Positions 29,425 to 38,873 of a stretch of 64,000 nt of DNA are shown one piece after another; position 1 is the stretch's first letter, and every line of letters starts with the position of its first letter. The notes beneath the pieces are model-generated. The model was not told the DNA's origin, did no database searches, and was given only the letters and a program-made list of their open reading frames with translations. A program made the position numbers and the translations under genes. Source of the stretch: Comamonas sp. Y33R10-2 (GTDB taxonomy: Bacteria; Pseudomonadota; Gammaproteobacteria; Burkholderiales; Burkholderiaceae_C). The stretch is from assembly GCF_019355935.1 (NCBI RefSeq), contig NZ_CP079925.1, positions 744,001 to 808,000 on the forward strand, given 5' to 3'.

Positions 29425-31026
29425 ATGAATATGTCCACACAATTTTTGAATCAAATCGGCCTCAAGTCCAATCAAATTAAGGACGGGCAGCTCACATTTA
29501 TGAATATATCTGCCATGGTGCTACCTCATTTGTACCCCCGTTCTTTGCCTCGCCAGTTACCTCGCCTCTTGCCAATCGTTGCAGCTTTGATGCTGACAGC
29601 ATGCTCTACCCAGCCGACTTACCAAGCTCCTAAGTTGGAGGTGCCTGCCCAGTTCAAAGAGGCCACACCGCAGGCTGCGCAGTTCGGCGTGTGGCAGCCC
29701 GCTCAGAACGTGGCGGGCAGCAGCGCCGCCACGGTGCCCGATCAGTGGTGGCTGGTTTATAGCGATGCTGTTCTCAACCAGCTGCAAGAAGCGGCAGCCG
29801 CAGGCAACCCAAGTATTGAGCAAGCCGTGGCCCGCCTGCGCTCGGCGCAAGCCGCAGTCGCAAGCAGCCGCGCTGCGCAACTGCCCACGCTCAGCACCAC
29901 GGGCAGTGGCTCGCGGGCGCTTACGGGCGGCGGCACCTATAGCAACACCAATGGTGAAAACGTGGCCCGCAGTGGCAGCATCAATAACAATTTCTCGCTG
30001 GGATTAAACGCTAGCTGGGAGCTGGATTTATGGGGCAAGCTGGCCAGCGGAGTCGATGCCAGTCGTGCCTCAGCGCAGGCTAGTTCGGACGATTTAGCGG
30101 CGGCCAAACTCTCGGCTCAGGCATCAGTCGCGCAGACTTATTTCTCGCTGCGTGCTGCTGAAGTGCAGATGAAATTTTTGCAAGAGAGTCTGGACGCCTA
30201 TGCGCAAAGCTTGAAGCTCACGCAAAACCGCTATAGAGCCGGTGTGGTTTCGTCTGCCGATGTGGCTCAGGCTCAGTCTCAGTACAAGAGCACACAGGCC
30301 AGCTTGTTGGATGCAAAAATCACCCGCGCACAGTACGAGCATGCGCTGGCTGCATTACAGGGTAAGGCCCCGGCGCAGTTCAGCCTGCCTGTGACGGCCG
30401 TATTACCCACGCCCCCTGTGGTGCCTGAAATGCTGGCTTCGACCCTGCTGGAGCGCCGCCCCGACATTGCTGCCGCTGAGCGCCGCGTGGCGATGGCGAA
30501 TGCGCAAGTGGGTGTGGCTCGCTCGGCATTTTTTCCTTCGCTCACGCTGTCGGCCGCCACCGGTTATCGCAACTCCATTCTGTCGGACTTGCTCAATGCG
30601 CCCAATCTATTTTGGTCGGTAGGCCCGGCCTTGGCGATGAGTCTGTTTGATGGCGGCGCGCGTAGCGCTGCGGTCGAGTCAGCCCGCGCTACGCTGGATT
30701 TGAATGCTGCGACTTACAAGCAAACAGTGCTGACGGCGCTGCAAGAGGTGGAAGACAATCTGGTCGCCGCCAGCAATTTAGCGCAAGAAGATCAGGTGCA
30801 GACCGAGGCCTTGGTCGCCGCTCAGAAGTCGCTCACGTTGGCGAACAACCAGTACAAGGCGGGCATGGTGGCCTATTTGAATGTGCTATCTGCCCAGACG
30901 GCGGTGCTGAGTGCGCAAAACAGCCTCAACAACGTCAAGAGTCGCAGGCTCACGGCAGTGAATACCTTGCTTAAAAACGTAGCGGGGCGCTGGGAGCCTT
31001 TGAATGCAGCTAAACCTCAAGAGTGA
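29425..31026 (+). CDS. Outer-membrane efflux lipoprotein (NodT/OprM family)
   Basis: Trimeric outer-membrane exit duct for the MdtABC-type pump. The lipobox LTAC (near residue 60 from the first ATG) predicts lipid attachment. The ATG at 29425 has a GAGGTGAAGTGAG stretch before it, but that makes the n-region long; internal ATGs at 29500 and 29515 would give a more usual leader. Two OEP domains follow, with duplicated helical hairpins (ALRSAQAAVASSRAAQLP-like and LTLANNQYKAGMVAYLNVL). It closes the four-gene operon. No two-component regulator of the BaeSR type is adjacent. Confidence 0.92.
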   Translation: MNMSTQFLNQIGLKSNQIKDGQLTFMNISAMVLPHLYPRSLPRQLPRLLPIVAALMLTACSTQPTYQAPKLEVPAQFKEATPQAAQFGVWQPAQNVAGSSAATVPDQWWLVYSDAVLNQLQEAAAAGNPSIEQAVARLRSAQAAVASSRAAQLPTLSTTGSGSRALTGGGTYSNTNGENVARSGSINNNFSLGLNASWELDLWGKLASGVDASRASAQASSDDLAAAKLSAQASVAQTYFSLRAAEVQMKFLQESLDAYAQSLKLTQNRYRAGVVSSADVAQAQSQYKSTQASLLDAKITRAQYEHALAALQGKAPAQFSLPVTAVLPTPPVVPEMLASTLLERRPDIAAAERRVAMANAQVGVARSAFFPSLTLSAATGYRNSILSDLLNAPNLFWSVGPALAMSLFDGGARSAAVESARATLDLNAATYKQTVLTALQEVEDNLVAASNLAQEDQVQTEALVAAQKSLTLANNQYKAGMVAYLNVLSAQTAVLSAQNSLNNVKSRRLTAVNTLLKNVAGRWEPLNAAKPQE

Positions 31027-31061
31027 ATCATCACAGGCCTTGTTTTAATTAAGATCACGCC

Positions 31062-31415
31062 ATGAGTATTGTTGTTTTTTATCTGCGTAGTTTGGCGCCT
31101 GAGTCGGTACCTGAGCATGATGCTGAGATTGAGGGGCAGGCACCTGCCTGGCAGCCGCAATGCCAAGCCTTTTCTGATGCTCAGATGGGTGAGGCCTTGG
31201 CGCTGTGTCAGCAGCTGCGCAAAGACCCGAGTAACGCCCATGTCGTCATCTCTTCGGAGCTGCGTGACATGGTGGGGCCGGTAGGAGTGTCAGCTGTGGA
31301 GGATGGCAAGACACCCGATGGTTTTGACTACCAGTGGAGCAAGGCCGGCCGCGCCGGTGCAAGTCGTAAAAATGCGGCTCAGCCGCCTAAGCAGCGCAAA
31401 GATATGGATAACTGA
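31062..31415 (+). CDS. Small conserved-looking protein of unknown function
   Basis: A 117-residue soluble, acidic-to-neutral product (MSIVVFYLRSLAPESV...) ending in a Lys/Gln-rich tail. I do not recognise a named family. Coding use matches its neighbours and the frame starts 35 bp after the channel gene. It ends 13 bp before the convergent small gene at 31429. No signal peptide or membrane segment is seen. The pair may be cytoplasmic accessory proteins; no function can be offered. Confidence 0.7.
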   Translation: MSIVVFYLRSLAPESVPEHDAEIEGQAPAWQPQCQAFSDAQMGEALALCQQLRKDPSNAHVVISSELRDMVGPVGVSAVEDGKTPDGFDYQWSKAGRAGASRKNAAQPPKQRKDMDN

Positions 31416-31428
31416 AAGCTGAGTTTTT

Positions 31429-31794
31429 TCAATCTTCCAGCTCAAACCTCTCGCGCAGCGCATCCGCAAAATGCACCGAGCCTGAGACAGCCAGGTTGAC
31501 CGTTGTGCGGCCTGTGGCCGAGGCTTGTAGCGTCAACTTGCTCTGGGCCTTATCAAAGCGGGCATCTAAAGGCTCGCCCTCATCATCTTGGGCCTGCAGG
31601 TCGTAATCCCAGTCAAAACCTTCTTCGATTGAGCCTTGGCGGCCTACAAATTTGTGGCTGGCCCAGCGTAGAACGGCTTCGATTTCGGCTGCCAGCGCAG
31701 GCACGCGCTCGGCTTTGACGCTGGCCATAGCGTCCCAAGTGCCGGTGCCTTCTTCATCTTCGCTGTAATCAAATTCCAAATAATCCAGAGCCAT
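31429..31794 (-). CDS. Small acidic protein of unknown function
   Basis: A 121-residue acidic product beginning MALDYLEFDYSEDEEGTGTWDAMASV, with a C-terminal half that looks like beta-strands (KLTLQASATGRTTVNLAVSG). No membrane segment or signal peptide is seen. I do not recognise the family. It faces the preceding small gene tail to tail and is divergent from the ABC ATPase gene. Confidence 0.75.
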   Translation of the reverse strand: MALDYLEFDYSEDEEGTGTWDAMASVKAERVPALAAEIEAVLRWASHKFVGRQGSIEEGFDWDYDLQAQDDEGEPLDARFDKAQSKLTLQASATGRTTVNLAVSGSVHFADALRERFELED

Positions 31795-31893
31795 GGCATA
31801 TTGCGTGCTATTGAGGGGACGCCATTGTGCCTTTGCCGGTTTGGCAGCATGCGCATAGGTGTTTGAGATGAAATCAGGCGCAAGTCCATACCT

Positions 31894-31913
31894 ATAAGGC
31901 GCTGCTAGCTATG
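31894..31913 (+). repeat. A/T-type repeat copy overlapping the ABC ATPase start codon
   Basis: ATAAGGCGCTGCTAGCTATG matches the repeat core, and its last three bases are the first in-frame ATG of the ATPase gene. It lies where a ribosome-binding site would be expected. Confidence 0.65.
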
Positions 31914-32582
31914 AATTCTGAAATAGATGATTGCTGCGAGACACCTTGCATGGTGCAGGCCCTGCAAGTGAGTTTTGGCTACAAAGACCGAAAGGTAGCC
32001 CATCAAGTCTCGCATTGCTGGCATGCAGGCTTGTGCCTGTTGCAAGGCGATGAGGGCGCAGGCAAGACCAGTTGGCTCAAGGCCTTAGCCGGGCAACTGC
32101 ACCTAAGCAGAGGCGTGCTGCACTATCCGTTTGCCGCGAATGGCACCCTGCCCGCATCATCTTTTTTCTGGCAGGACCCTCGTCAGCCGTTGAGCGAAAG
32201 TCACAGCCGTATGACCGCAGAGCGCTGGGCTGCTCTGCAGAGCACGATTTATCCGCATTGGTCCGCGCATGAGTTTGACAAGCATGTGCAAGGTTTTGAT
32301 CTAGAAGCGCATCTGGGCAAACAACTGCTCGCGCTTTCATCCGGAACATTGCGCAAACTATGGATGGCCGCAGGCTGGGCCAGTGGTGCGGAGCTGGTGC
32401 TGATCGACGAGCCACTGGCCGCTTTAGATAAGTCTTCTGAGCGTTATGTGCACCAAGCGTTGACTGAGATGGCTGGGGCGCTGAAAAATCCTAAGCGTCC
32501 GCGCAGCGTGATCGTGGCCCATTGGGATGCCATGCAGGGCGTGGACTGGGATGATGTGATGAGCCTAAGCGCAGTGGCTTGA
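31911..32582 (+). CDS. Lone ABC-type ATPase domain protein
   Basis: A 223-residue soluble nucleotide-binding protein. It has Walker A GDEGAGKTS (residues 46-54), the shortened signature LSSGTLRKLW, Walker B LVLIDEP, a D-loop AALD and the switch histidine in VAHW. That is a full ABC cassette, somewhat diverged. No permease or binding protein lies beside it, so the partner is unknown; a CcmA-like solo cassette or a non-transport role are both possible. The start is uncertain: the ATG at 31911 comes from a dispersed repeat, and an ATG at 31950 would drop 13 Cys-rich residues. Confidence 0.82.
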   Translation: MNSEIDDCCETPCMVQALQVSFGYKDRKVAHQVSHCWHAGLCLLQGDEGAGKTSWLKALAGQLHLSRGVLHYPFAANGTLPASSFFWQDPRQPLSESHSRMTAERWAALQSTIYPHWSAHEFDKHVQGFDLEAHLGKQLLALSSGTLRKLWMAAGWASGAELVLIDEPLAALDKSSERYVHQALTEMAGALKNPKRPRSVIVAHWDAMQGVDWDDVMSLSAVA

Positions 32583-32599
32583 GACCACGCTAGAAATGC

Positions 32600-32628
32600 A
32601 AAACGCCATGGCATGCCCATGGCGTTTT
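32600..32628. terminator. Bidirectional terminator between the ABC ATPase and psiF-like genes
   Basis: AAAACGCCATGG pairs with CCATGGCGTTTT, a 12-bp stem with a 5-nt loop, lying between convergent genes. A- and T-runs bracket it. Confidence 0.85.
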
Positions 32629-32651
32629 CTCGTTCAAGATGAAGAAAAGAA

Positions 32652-32930
32652 TCAGTCTTTCTTCAAGCAGTCACTCATAAACGCCTTGCGTTCGTCGCCC
32701 TTTTTGCCGGTGGCATCTACGTTGCAGCTTTTCATGCGTTCTTGCTGGCGCTTTTTGCCGTCAGACAGGCAGGACTTCATAAAGTCTTTGCGCTCATCGC
32801 CTTTTTTACCGGTGGCTTCGGTGTTGCAAGTGCCCATGAGTTGCTGCTGGGCGGTTTTGGGTTTATCTCCAGCAGCCATGCTCATGCTGCAAGCCAGAGA
32901 CACGACAGCCAGGACAACGAGTTTTTTCAT
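32652..32930 (-). CDS. PsiF-repeat periplasmic protein
   Basis: A 92-residue exported protein. The ATG at 32930 begins a clean signal peptide (MKKLVVLAVVSLACSMSMAA); the longer frame from 33011 adds no recognisable sequence. The mature part has two PsiF repeats, each with C-N-x-x-A-T-G-K-K-G-D-E-R-K-x-F-M and a following Cys, at about residues 40-62 and 72-92. In Escherichia coli PsiF is induced by phosphate starvation, but its function is unknown. No Pho box was identified here. Confidence 0.85.
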   Translation of the reverse strand: MKKLVVLAVVSLACSMSMAAGDKPKTAQQQLMGTCNTEATGKKGDERKDFMKSCLSDGKKRQQERMKSCNVDATGKKGDERKAFMSDCLKKD

Positions 32931-33143
32931 GATGGTATGGTTTTGTGAAAACGCCGACAGCCGACGCATGGCTATTGCAGCACAGCTTGGCTGCTTTGCC
33001 CATGACCGCAAACCATGTCTTGTAAAAGTTTGCGATTGAGTGGCGATTAAAGGCCTCTAACAGCGCGATATGGCTCATCGCCAAAACGACAAGTAGATAA
33101 TGGGCAGCTTTGCTTTCAACCCTGCACCCAAAGGACGATTCGC

Positions 33144-33968
33144 GTGGATACTTTATTGCTGCTCAAGGCCGCCATCATGGGCATTGTGGAAGGGCTGACC
33201 GAGTTCTTGCCCATCTCCTCAACGGGGCACCTGATTTTGGCGGGCTCGCTCATGGGCTTTGTCGGCGGCAAGGCCAAGGTGTTCGAGATCGCTATTCAGA
33301 CCGGCGCCATCTTTGCCGTAATGCTGGTGTATTGGCAAAAAATTCGCAGCACGCTGATCGAGTTGCCCACCAGCCGCGAGGCGCAAAAATTTGCGCTCAA
33401 CGTCTTCATCGGCTTTTTGCCTGCCGTGGTGCTGGCGCTGCTGTTTGGCAAGTATGTGCAAGAGCACCTGTTCACGCCTGTGATTGTGGCGACCACGTTC
33501 ATCATCGGTGGCTTCATTATTTTGTGGGCTGAAAATCGCCCCGCTGCCGCCACTCGCGTGCACTCGGTGGACGATATGACGCCTGTGGATGCGCTCAAGG
33601 TCGGTTTGGTGCAATGCTTGGCTCTGATTCCCGGCATGAGCCGTAGCGGCTCGACCATCATTGGTGGCATGGTCATGGGCCTGTCGCGCAAGGCGGCGAC
33701 GGATTTTTCTTTCTTCTTGGCTATGCCCACGCTGATTGGCGCAGGCGTCTACAGCCTCTACAAAGATCGCGCATTGCTGAGCATGGAAGATGTGCCGCTG
33801 TTTGCTGTGGGTCTGTTCTTCTCTTTCATCAGCGCTTGGTTGTGCGTGCGCTGGTTGCTGCGCTTTATCTCCACCAACAGCTTTGTGCCCTTTGCTTGGT
33901 ACCGCATCGTCTTTGGCATCGTGGTGTTGGTGACGGCTTACACCGGTGTGGTGAACTGGCACCATTAA
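33144..33968 (+). CDS. uppP: Undecaprenyl-diphosphate phosphatase
   Basis: Inner-membrane enzyme that recycles undecaprenyl diphosphate to the monophosphate carrier for peptidoglycan and other envelope polymers; overproduction gives bacitracin resistance. The 274-residue protein starts with GTG at 33144. It contains both conserved blocks, [17 protein letters not shown] near residue 17 and [10 protein letters not shown] near residue 169, and about eight membrane helices. It depends on isoprenoid supply from the ispA-dxs operon elsewhere in the window. A strong terminator follows. Confidence 0.96.
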   Translation: MDTLLLLKAAIMGIVEGLTEFLPISSTGHLILAGSLMGFVGGKAKVFEIAIQTGAIFAVMLVYWQKIRSTLIELPTSREAQKFALNVFIGFLPAVVLALLFGKYVQEHLFTPVIVATTFIIGGFIILWAENRPAAATRVHSVDDMTPVDALKVGLVQCLALIPGMSRSGSTIIGGMVMGLSRKAATDFSFFLAMPTLIGAGVYSLYKDRALLSMEDVPLFAVGLFFSFISAWLCVRWLLRFISTNSFVPFAWYRIVFGIVVLVTAYTGVVNWHH

Positions 33969-33988
33969 AACGGTCGCCGAGCTTCCAT

Positions 33989-34025
33989 AAAAAAGCCACT
34001 TGCGTGAACTGCAAGTGGCTTTTTT
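33989..34025. terminator. Terminator after uppP
   Basis: AAAAAAGCCACTTGC pairs exactly with its complement across a 7-nt loop, ending in a T-run. It lies 20 bp past the uppP stop and may also serve the minus strand. Confidence 0.92.
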
Positions 34026-34054
34026 CATAGCTGCTAGCGCTTTCATTGATTCAG
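34026..34054. repeat. A/T-type dispersed repeat copy
   Basis: CATAGCTGCTAGCGCTTTCA is a good match to the family core in the reverse sense. It lies in the short gap between uppP and the convergent hydrolase gene, touching the terminator. Confidence 0.65.
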
Positions 34055-34106
34055 TTTTGGCATGATTGATGCCGCAAGTCAATGACTAATGGGCCCTGCC
34101 AGCTAT

Positions 34107-34970
34107 CTATTGATGAGCATTTGCTTCAGCCTTACGCAAAATGCTTTGCTCCATATTGAGCAGCGAAGCCTCGATGGCGGCAGCCGTAGCCTGTGGACGC
34201 TCCATGGGAAAGAGGTGGCCGCCGTCCAGCATCATGATGCGGCCTTGCGTCATGCGCTGCGTCATCTCCATACCCACCTGCCGCATCTCTGCCGATGAGC
34301 GCCCACCAATAAAAGACACGGGGCAGCGCAGCGGGTTGCGCTTGAGTTGGTTGTTGAGGTTGCTGGGCAGGGTGTTGTAGATGGCAGTTTCTACCTCGCG
34401 CGTAAACAGCAGGCTGCGCTTGCCCTGATCGCCCACCAAGCCGTGCTCTACATAGTCTTGCAGCACCTGTGGGTGCCATTGGGCAAAGGCTTTTTTGCTG
34501 CGAAAGTACTCTAGCGCTTCTTCACTGCTGGCCCAAGTGTAGCGCCGGCGCTGGCTTATCTTGCCCGGCGATACAGAGGCCACAAGTTGTGTCTGCTTGG
34601 CCAGCCCCACGGCATTGGCCTTCCAGCCGCCCAGCAAGGGCGAGTCAAGTAGCAGCACGCCGCGCACCAGATCGGGGCGCTTAGAGGCCGCTTGAAAGCT
34701 CAGAATGCCGCCCAGCGAGTGACCCACCAAATAAACAGCTTGTCCGTGCTGCTGCACTTTTTTCTCTGCAAACTCGATGAGCTCATCGACTAAATGCGGC
34801 CAGTGATTGGTGACGGGGCGTGCCGGGTCATGGCCAAAGCGCTGCACACCACTGGCATCAATGCCGCGCTGGCGCAGCAGAGAAAACAACAGGCGGTAGG
34901 TGCAGACAGGAAAGCTGTTGGCGTGCGAGAACACGACGGGCAGGGTGTTCAGATCGCTGACAGAGGCCAT
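34107..34970 (-). CDS. Alpha/beta-hydrolase fold protein
   Basis: A 287-residue soluble hydrolase without a signal peptide. The nucleophile elbow GHSLGG is at about residues 83-88 and the likely catalytic His lies in DGGHLFPMERP near the end. The N-terminal strand reads LPVVFSHANSFP, placing an HANSFP oxyanion-type loop where many esterases have HGxxxx. Substrate cannot be told; esterase, lipase or C-C hydrolase activity are all possible. It is a single gene, 85 bp from the Anbu gene on the same strand. Confidence 0.88.
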   Translation of the reverse strand: MASVSDLNTLPVVFSHANSFPVCTYRLLFSLLRQRGIDASGVQRFGHDPARPVTNHWPHLVDELIEFAEKKVQQHGQAVYLVGHSLGGILSFQAASKRPDLVRGVLLLDSPLLGGWKANAVGLAKQTQLVASVSPGKISQRRRYTWASSEEALEYFRSKKAFAQWHPQVLQDYVEHGLVGDQGKRSLLFTREVETAIYNTLPSNLNNQLKRNPLRCPVSFIGGRSSAEMRQVGMEMTQRMTQGRIMMLDGGHLFPMERPQATAAAIEASLLNMEQSILRKAEANAHQ

Positions 34971-35054
34971 GGTGTGAGAGGTGTGAGATGCAGAATATCG
35001 AAGAGGGCAGCGAGTGGGAGTGTCATGAAAAACGCACCCTAAGGTGCGTTCATC

Positions 35055-36041
35055 TTATCGGTTAGACAGCGATGCCTGTCGCTGCAAGCGGGCTTGCTCC
35101 TCATTGGACTGAAGGCGCTGGTATTCATTTGCGGCGCTCAGACCTGCTTGGGCTGGCACTGGTGGCTGGCGCAGGGCTGCGGGCGGAATATTGCCAGCGC
35201 CAGTGCTCGAGGTAGATTGCATGGCTGTTGTGGGGGCGCCCACCTTGACCAGCGGGTGCGCGCGCGGGCTGTGAATGCGGATGGGCGCGTCCGTCTGGCC
35301 GCCATCCCACGCCGGGTCTTCAATGCTGTCAAACACATTGCGCAGGCGCTCTCCCCAGCTGTCATGCAACATGCGCAGGTAGGGGTTGTCGGAGTCCAAG
35401 CAGACAATGCGGTCTGAAGCGAAGCGGTTGTTTTCGTAGACGATCAAGTCCAGTGGCAGGCCAACCGAGAGGTTGGATTTGAGCGTGCTGTCCATAGACA
35501 CCAGCGCGCACTTGGCGGCTTCGTCCAGTGGTGTTTCGGAGGTGATGACGCGGTCCAGCACGGGCTTGCCGTATTTCGATTCGCCGATCTGGAAGTAAGG
35601 CGTCTCGCCCGTCGCTTCAATGAAGTTGCCCGCCGAGTAGACCTGAAACAGGCGCATGCCTTCGCCTTGAATCTGGCCGCCCAAAATCATGGAGACATTG
35701 AAATCGACGCCTGCGCGCTGCAAAGCTTCACCTTCGCGCTCATACACATGGCGCACGGCCGCGCCCAGCACACGGGCGGCATCGAACATGCTGCGCACGT
35801 TCCAGATGGTCAGCATCTCATCGGTGGTGGCGTCATGCAGCTGAAAGCTCTCCAGCAGTTCGCGCACTGACTGAGTGATGGACAGATTGCCTGCAGATTG
35901 CAGCACCATGAAACGCTCGCCCGGCTGCTCATAAAGCATGACCTTGCGGAAGGTGCTGATCTGATCGAGACCCGCATTGGTGCGGGAGTCGGACAGAAAA
36001 ACGAGGCCGGCATTGAGTTTGAGGGCAACGCAGTAAGTCAT
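35055..36041 (-). CDS. Anbu-type proteasome-like peptidase with C-terminal extension
   Basis: A member of the ancestral beta-subunit (Anbu, COG3484) family related to HslV and 20S proteasome subunits. MTYCVALKL at the N-terminus leaves Thr2 as the predicted nucleophile after Met removal, and DSRTNAG, SAGN and GGQIQGEG match the family core. The core ends near residue 240. The remaining ~85 residues are Pro/Ala/Gln-rich without a recognised fold. Anbu genes usually sit with alpha-E, ATP-grasp and transglutaminase-like genes; none is here. It lies 60 bp downstream of mutS on the same strand, so co-transcription is possible. Confidence 0.88.
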   Translation of the reverse strand: MTYCVALKLNAGLVFLSDSRTNAGLDQISTFRKVMLYEQPGERFMVLQSAGNLSITQSVRELLESFQLHDATTDEMLTIWNVRSMFDAARVLGAAVRHVYEREGEALQRAGVDFNVSMILGGQIQGEGMRLFQVYSAGNFIEATGETPYFQIGESKYGKPVLDRVITSETPLDEAAKCALVSMDSTLKSNLSVGLPLDLIVYENNRFASDRIVCLDSDNPYLRMLHDSWGERLRNVFDSIEDPAWDGGQTDAPIRIHSPRAHPLVKVGAPTTAMQSTSSTGAGNIPPAALRQPPVPAQAGLSAANEYQRLQSNEEQARLQRQASLSNR

Positions 36042-36101
36042 GACAGAAAACGTTACGGTTAGAGTTTGAAGTGTAGTGGCAGTGGTCGCGTAGTGGCTAA
36101 C

Positions 36102-38768
36102 TTAGCTACTACGCGCTGCGACTTGCTTGAGTTGGTAAAGCGCTTCGAGTGCCTCACGAGGGCTCAGGGCATCGGGGTTGATCGCAGCCAGTGCTTGCGC
36201 CAGCGGGTTGGGCGTGGCGGCTTCATCGGCTAGCTCGGGCGCATCAAACAGGTTGACTTGCATGTCGTTTTCACCGGCTTGCGACTCCAGCGCTTCAAGC
36301 GCATGGCGGGCGTGGTTAAGCACGCCTGCCGGCATTCCGGCCAATTTGGCGACCTGAATACCGTAGCTGCGGCTGGCGGGGCCTGCCTTAATCTCATGCA
36401 AAAACACAATGTCGCTGCCCGACTCTGCTGCGCCCACATGCACGTTGACGGCTGCCTTGGCCTTGGCAGGTAATTCGGTCAGCTCAAAGTAATGGGTGGC
36501 AAACAACGTGAATGCCTTGGTTTTGTCATGCAGCTGCGTGGCCATGCCGCTGGCCAGCGCCAAACCATCAAAAGTGCTGGTGCCGCGACCAATCTCGTCC
36601 ATCAGTACCAGAGAGTGGGGCGTGGCCGAATGCAGAATCTGCGCGGCCTCGGTCATCTCCATCATGAAGGTGGACTGGGCGTTGGCCAAGTCATCTGCTG
36701 CGCCAATGCGGGTGTGAATGGCGTCGATAGGGCCCAAGCGGCAGCTGGCAGCGGGCACATAGCTGCCCACGCTGGCCAGCAGCACAATCAGAGCAACCTG
36801 GCGCATATAGGTCGATTTACCGCCCATGTTCGGGCCGGTAATGATCTGCATGCGCGTGTTCAGATTCATACGCGTGTGGTTGGCGATGAAGCTACCGCTC
36901 GATGTTTCGGCCATGCGTGCCTCCACCACGGGGTGGCGGCCGGCTTCGATTTCGATGCAGGGCTGGCTGACGAATTGCGGCTCAGCCCAGTTCAGCGTCA
37001 ATGACCGCTCGGCCAGCGTGCAAAGCACATCCAGCGCCGCAATGGCCTGTGCCACGCGCGTGAGCTGGGGCACATGGGGCTGGAGCTGATCGAGCACCTG
37101 CTCGAACAAAAATTTCTCGCGCTGCAGCGCACGCTCTTGGGCGGACAGGGCTTTGTCTTCAAAGGCTTTGAGCTCAGGCGTGATGTAGCGCTCGGCATTT
37201 TTCAGCGTCTGGCGGCGGCGGTAGCGCTCGGGCACCGCATCCTTGTAGCTGTTGGTGATCTCGATGTAAAAACCGTGCACCTTGTTGAACTGCACACGCA
37301 GATTCGGAATGCCGGTGAGCAGTTTTTCTTTGGATTCCAGCTCCAACAAAAACTCGTCGCAGTTGTTTTGAATGGCGCGCAGCTCGTCCAGCTCGGCATC
37401 AAAACCAGTGGCAATCACGCCGCCATCGCGCACCAGCGCGGCGGGCTCTTCCATGATGGCTTTGGCCAGCAGCTCAGCGCAGCCTTCGGGTGGCAAAAGA
37501 TCGGTGAAAATCTGAGTCAAATAGGCTGATGGTACTTGCCCTGATTGGGCTAGTTGCTGCGATTTTTGTAGTGTTTTAGACAGGCCCACCAGCTCACGCG
37601 GGCGCACTTGGCGCAGGGCGATGCGAGCGGTAATGCGTTCCACATCGCTCACGCCTTTGAGCTCAGCGCGCAGGGCTTGCCAAGGGGCCATGCCAGCGCC
37701 TGTGCCGCGCAGTGCGCCAATGGCTTCAAGGCGCTGCATGGCCGATTTGCGATTGCGTTCAGGCTCTAGCAGCCACGCTTTGAGCAGGCGGCTGCCCATG
37801 CCAGTCATGCAAGTGTCGAGCAGCGAAAACAGCGTGGGCGAATCCTCGCCGCGCAGCGTTTTGACCAGCTCTAAGTTACGGCGCGTGGCCAGTGGCAAGG
37901 CGATCAAGTCATCATCGCGCTGCACGGCAATGGCATGAATGTGCGTGAGGTTGCGGCCTTGCGTGTGTTCGGCGTAAGAGAGCAGGGCAGCGCTGGCGGC
38001 GTGGGCCAGTGGCAGGTCTTCAGCCTCCCAAGCTTTGAGGCTGGCTGCGCCCAGTAGTTCGAGCAATTTGCGCTCGCCAAGGCCTGAGTCAAACTGCCAG
38101 TCAGGGCGGGGCGACAGTGGGCAGCTAATGGCGCTGCTGTGCTTGATGGCCAGCAGGCTTTGCTCAAAACGCTCAGTGACGCCGGCGCTGTAAATCACTT
38201 CGCTGGGACTGATGCGGGCGAGCCAAGAAGCCAGCTCATCGGCTGCGCATTCAGCCATGTGGATGCGGCCTTGGGTCACGGCCATCCATGCCAAGCCGCA
38301 GCGCTGGCGGCCCGCCGTGTGCACGGCGACCAGCATGGCTTCACTCTTGTCGGAGAGCAGTTCGCTGTCTGTGAGTGTGCCGGGTGTGACCACGCGCACC
38401 ACTTTGCGCTCAACCGGGCCTTTGCCCAGACCAATCTCGCCGACCTGCTCGCAAATGGCGGCGGATTCGCCCATCTTGATGAGGCGGCCCAGATAGTTTT
38501 CCAGCGCGTGAAAAGGCACGCCGGCCATGGGAATGGGCTGGCCAGCGGTCTGGCCACGCGATGTCAGCGTGATGTCCAGCAGGCGCGTGACTTTTTCGGC
38601 GTCGCCAAAGAACAGCTCGTAAAAATCGCCCATGCGATAGAAAACGAGGGTGTCGGGGTACTGCGCTTTGATGGGGAGATATTGCTGGAACATCGGCGTA
38701 TGCGCCGAGAGATCAGTCATATCAGGGAAATGGGCCAGCGACGGGGTTTCTGTGCTTTTCTGGGTCAT
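36102..38768 (-). CDS. mutS: DNA mismatch repair protein MutS
   Basis: Recognises base mismatches and small loops and recruits MutL. The ATG at 38768 is preferred to a TTG at 38786. The N-terminal mismatch-binding motif is visible as [16 protein letters not shown] and [11 protein letters not shown] (the Phe-x-Glu wedge). The ATPase domain has GPNMGGKST near residue 643 and [12 protein letters not shown]. The length of 888 residues is within the family range. The dense antisense frames across it are shadows. No mutL lies in the window. Confidence 0.97.
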   Translation of the reverse strand: MTQKSTETPSLAHFPDMTDLSAHTPMFQQYLPIKAQYPDTLVFYRMGDFYELFFGDAEKVTRLLDITLTSRGQTAGQPIPMAGVPFHALENYLGRLIKMGESAAICEQVGEIGLGKGPVERKVVRVVTPGTLTDSELLSDKSEAMLVAVHTAGRQRCGLAWMAVTQGRIHMAECAADELASWLARISPSEVIYSAGVTERFEQSLLAIKHSSAISCPLSPRPDWQFDSGLGERKLLELLGAASLKAWEAEDLPLAHAASAALLSYAEHTQGRNLTHIHAIAVQRDDDLIALPLATRRNLELVKTLRGEDSPTLFSLLDTCMTGMGSRLLKAWLLEPERNRKSAMQRLEAIGALRGTGAGMAPWQALRAELKGVSDVERITARIALRQVRPRELVGLSKTLQKSQQLAQSGQVPSAYLTQIFTDLLPPEGCAELLAKAIMEEPAALVRDGGVIATGFDAELDELRAIQNNCDEFLLELESKEKLLTGIPNLRVQFNKVHGFYIEITNSYKDAVPERYRRRQTLKNAERYITPELKAFEDKALSAQERALQREKFLFEQVLDQLQPHVPQLTRVAQAIAALDVLCTLAERSLTLNWAEPQFVSQPCIEIEAGRHPVVEARMAETSSGSFIANHTRMNLNTRMQIITGPNMGGKSTYMRQVALIVLLASVGSYVPAASCRLGPIDAIHTRIGAADDLANAQSTFMMEMTEAAQILHSATPHSLVLMDEIGRGTSTFDGLALASGMATQLHDKTKAFTLFATHYFELTELPAKAKAAVNVHVGAAESGSDIVFLHEIKAGPASRSYGIQVAKLAGMPAGVLNHARHALEALESQAGENDMQVNLFDAPELADEAATPNPLAQALAAINPDALSPREALEALYQLKQVAARSS

Positions 38769-38873
38769 CGCTTCAGCGGTATGCAATTCGTGGGGCGCCT
38801 AGCCGGTGCTGGGCAGGCGCCAAAACTGCATTATCCGTGATGGTCAATAGCAGGGGGGAATGCTGTTTTTTGC

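Noticed and set aside
33219..34082. 287-codon minus-strand frame opposite uppP
   Set aside because: uppP motifs on the plus strand are unmistakable, and this frame runs through the uppP terminator.
36492..37004. 170-codon plus-strand frame opposite mutS
   Set aside because: Shadow of the MutS ATPase domain; no independent start signal or recognisable domain.
37530..37575. Repeat-like sequence inside mutS (around GGGCTAGTTGCTGC)
   Set aside because: Too few matches to the A/T-type repeat core to separate it from chance in a conserved gene.
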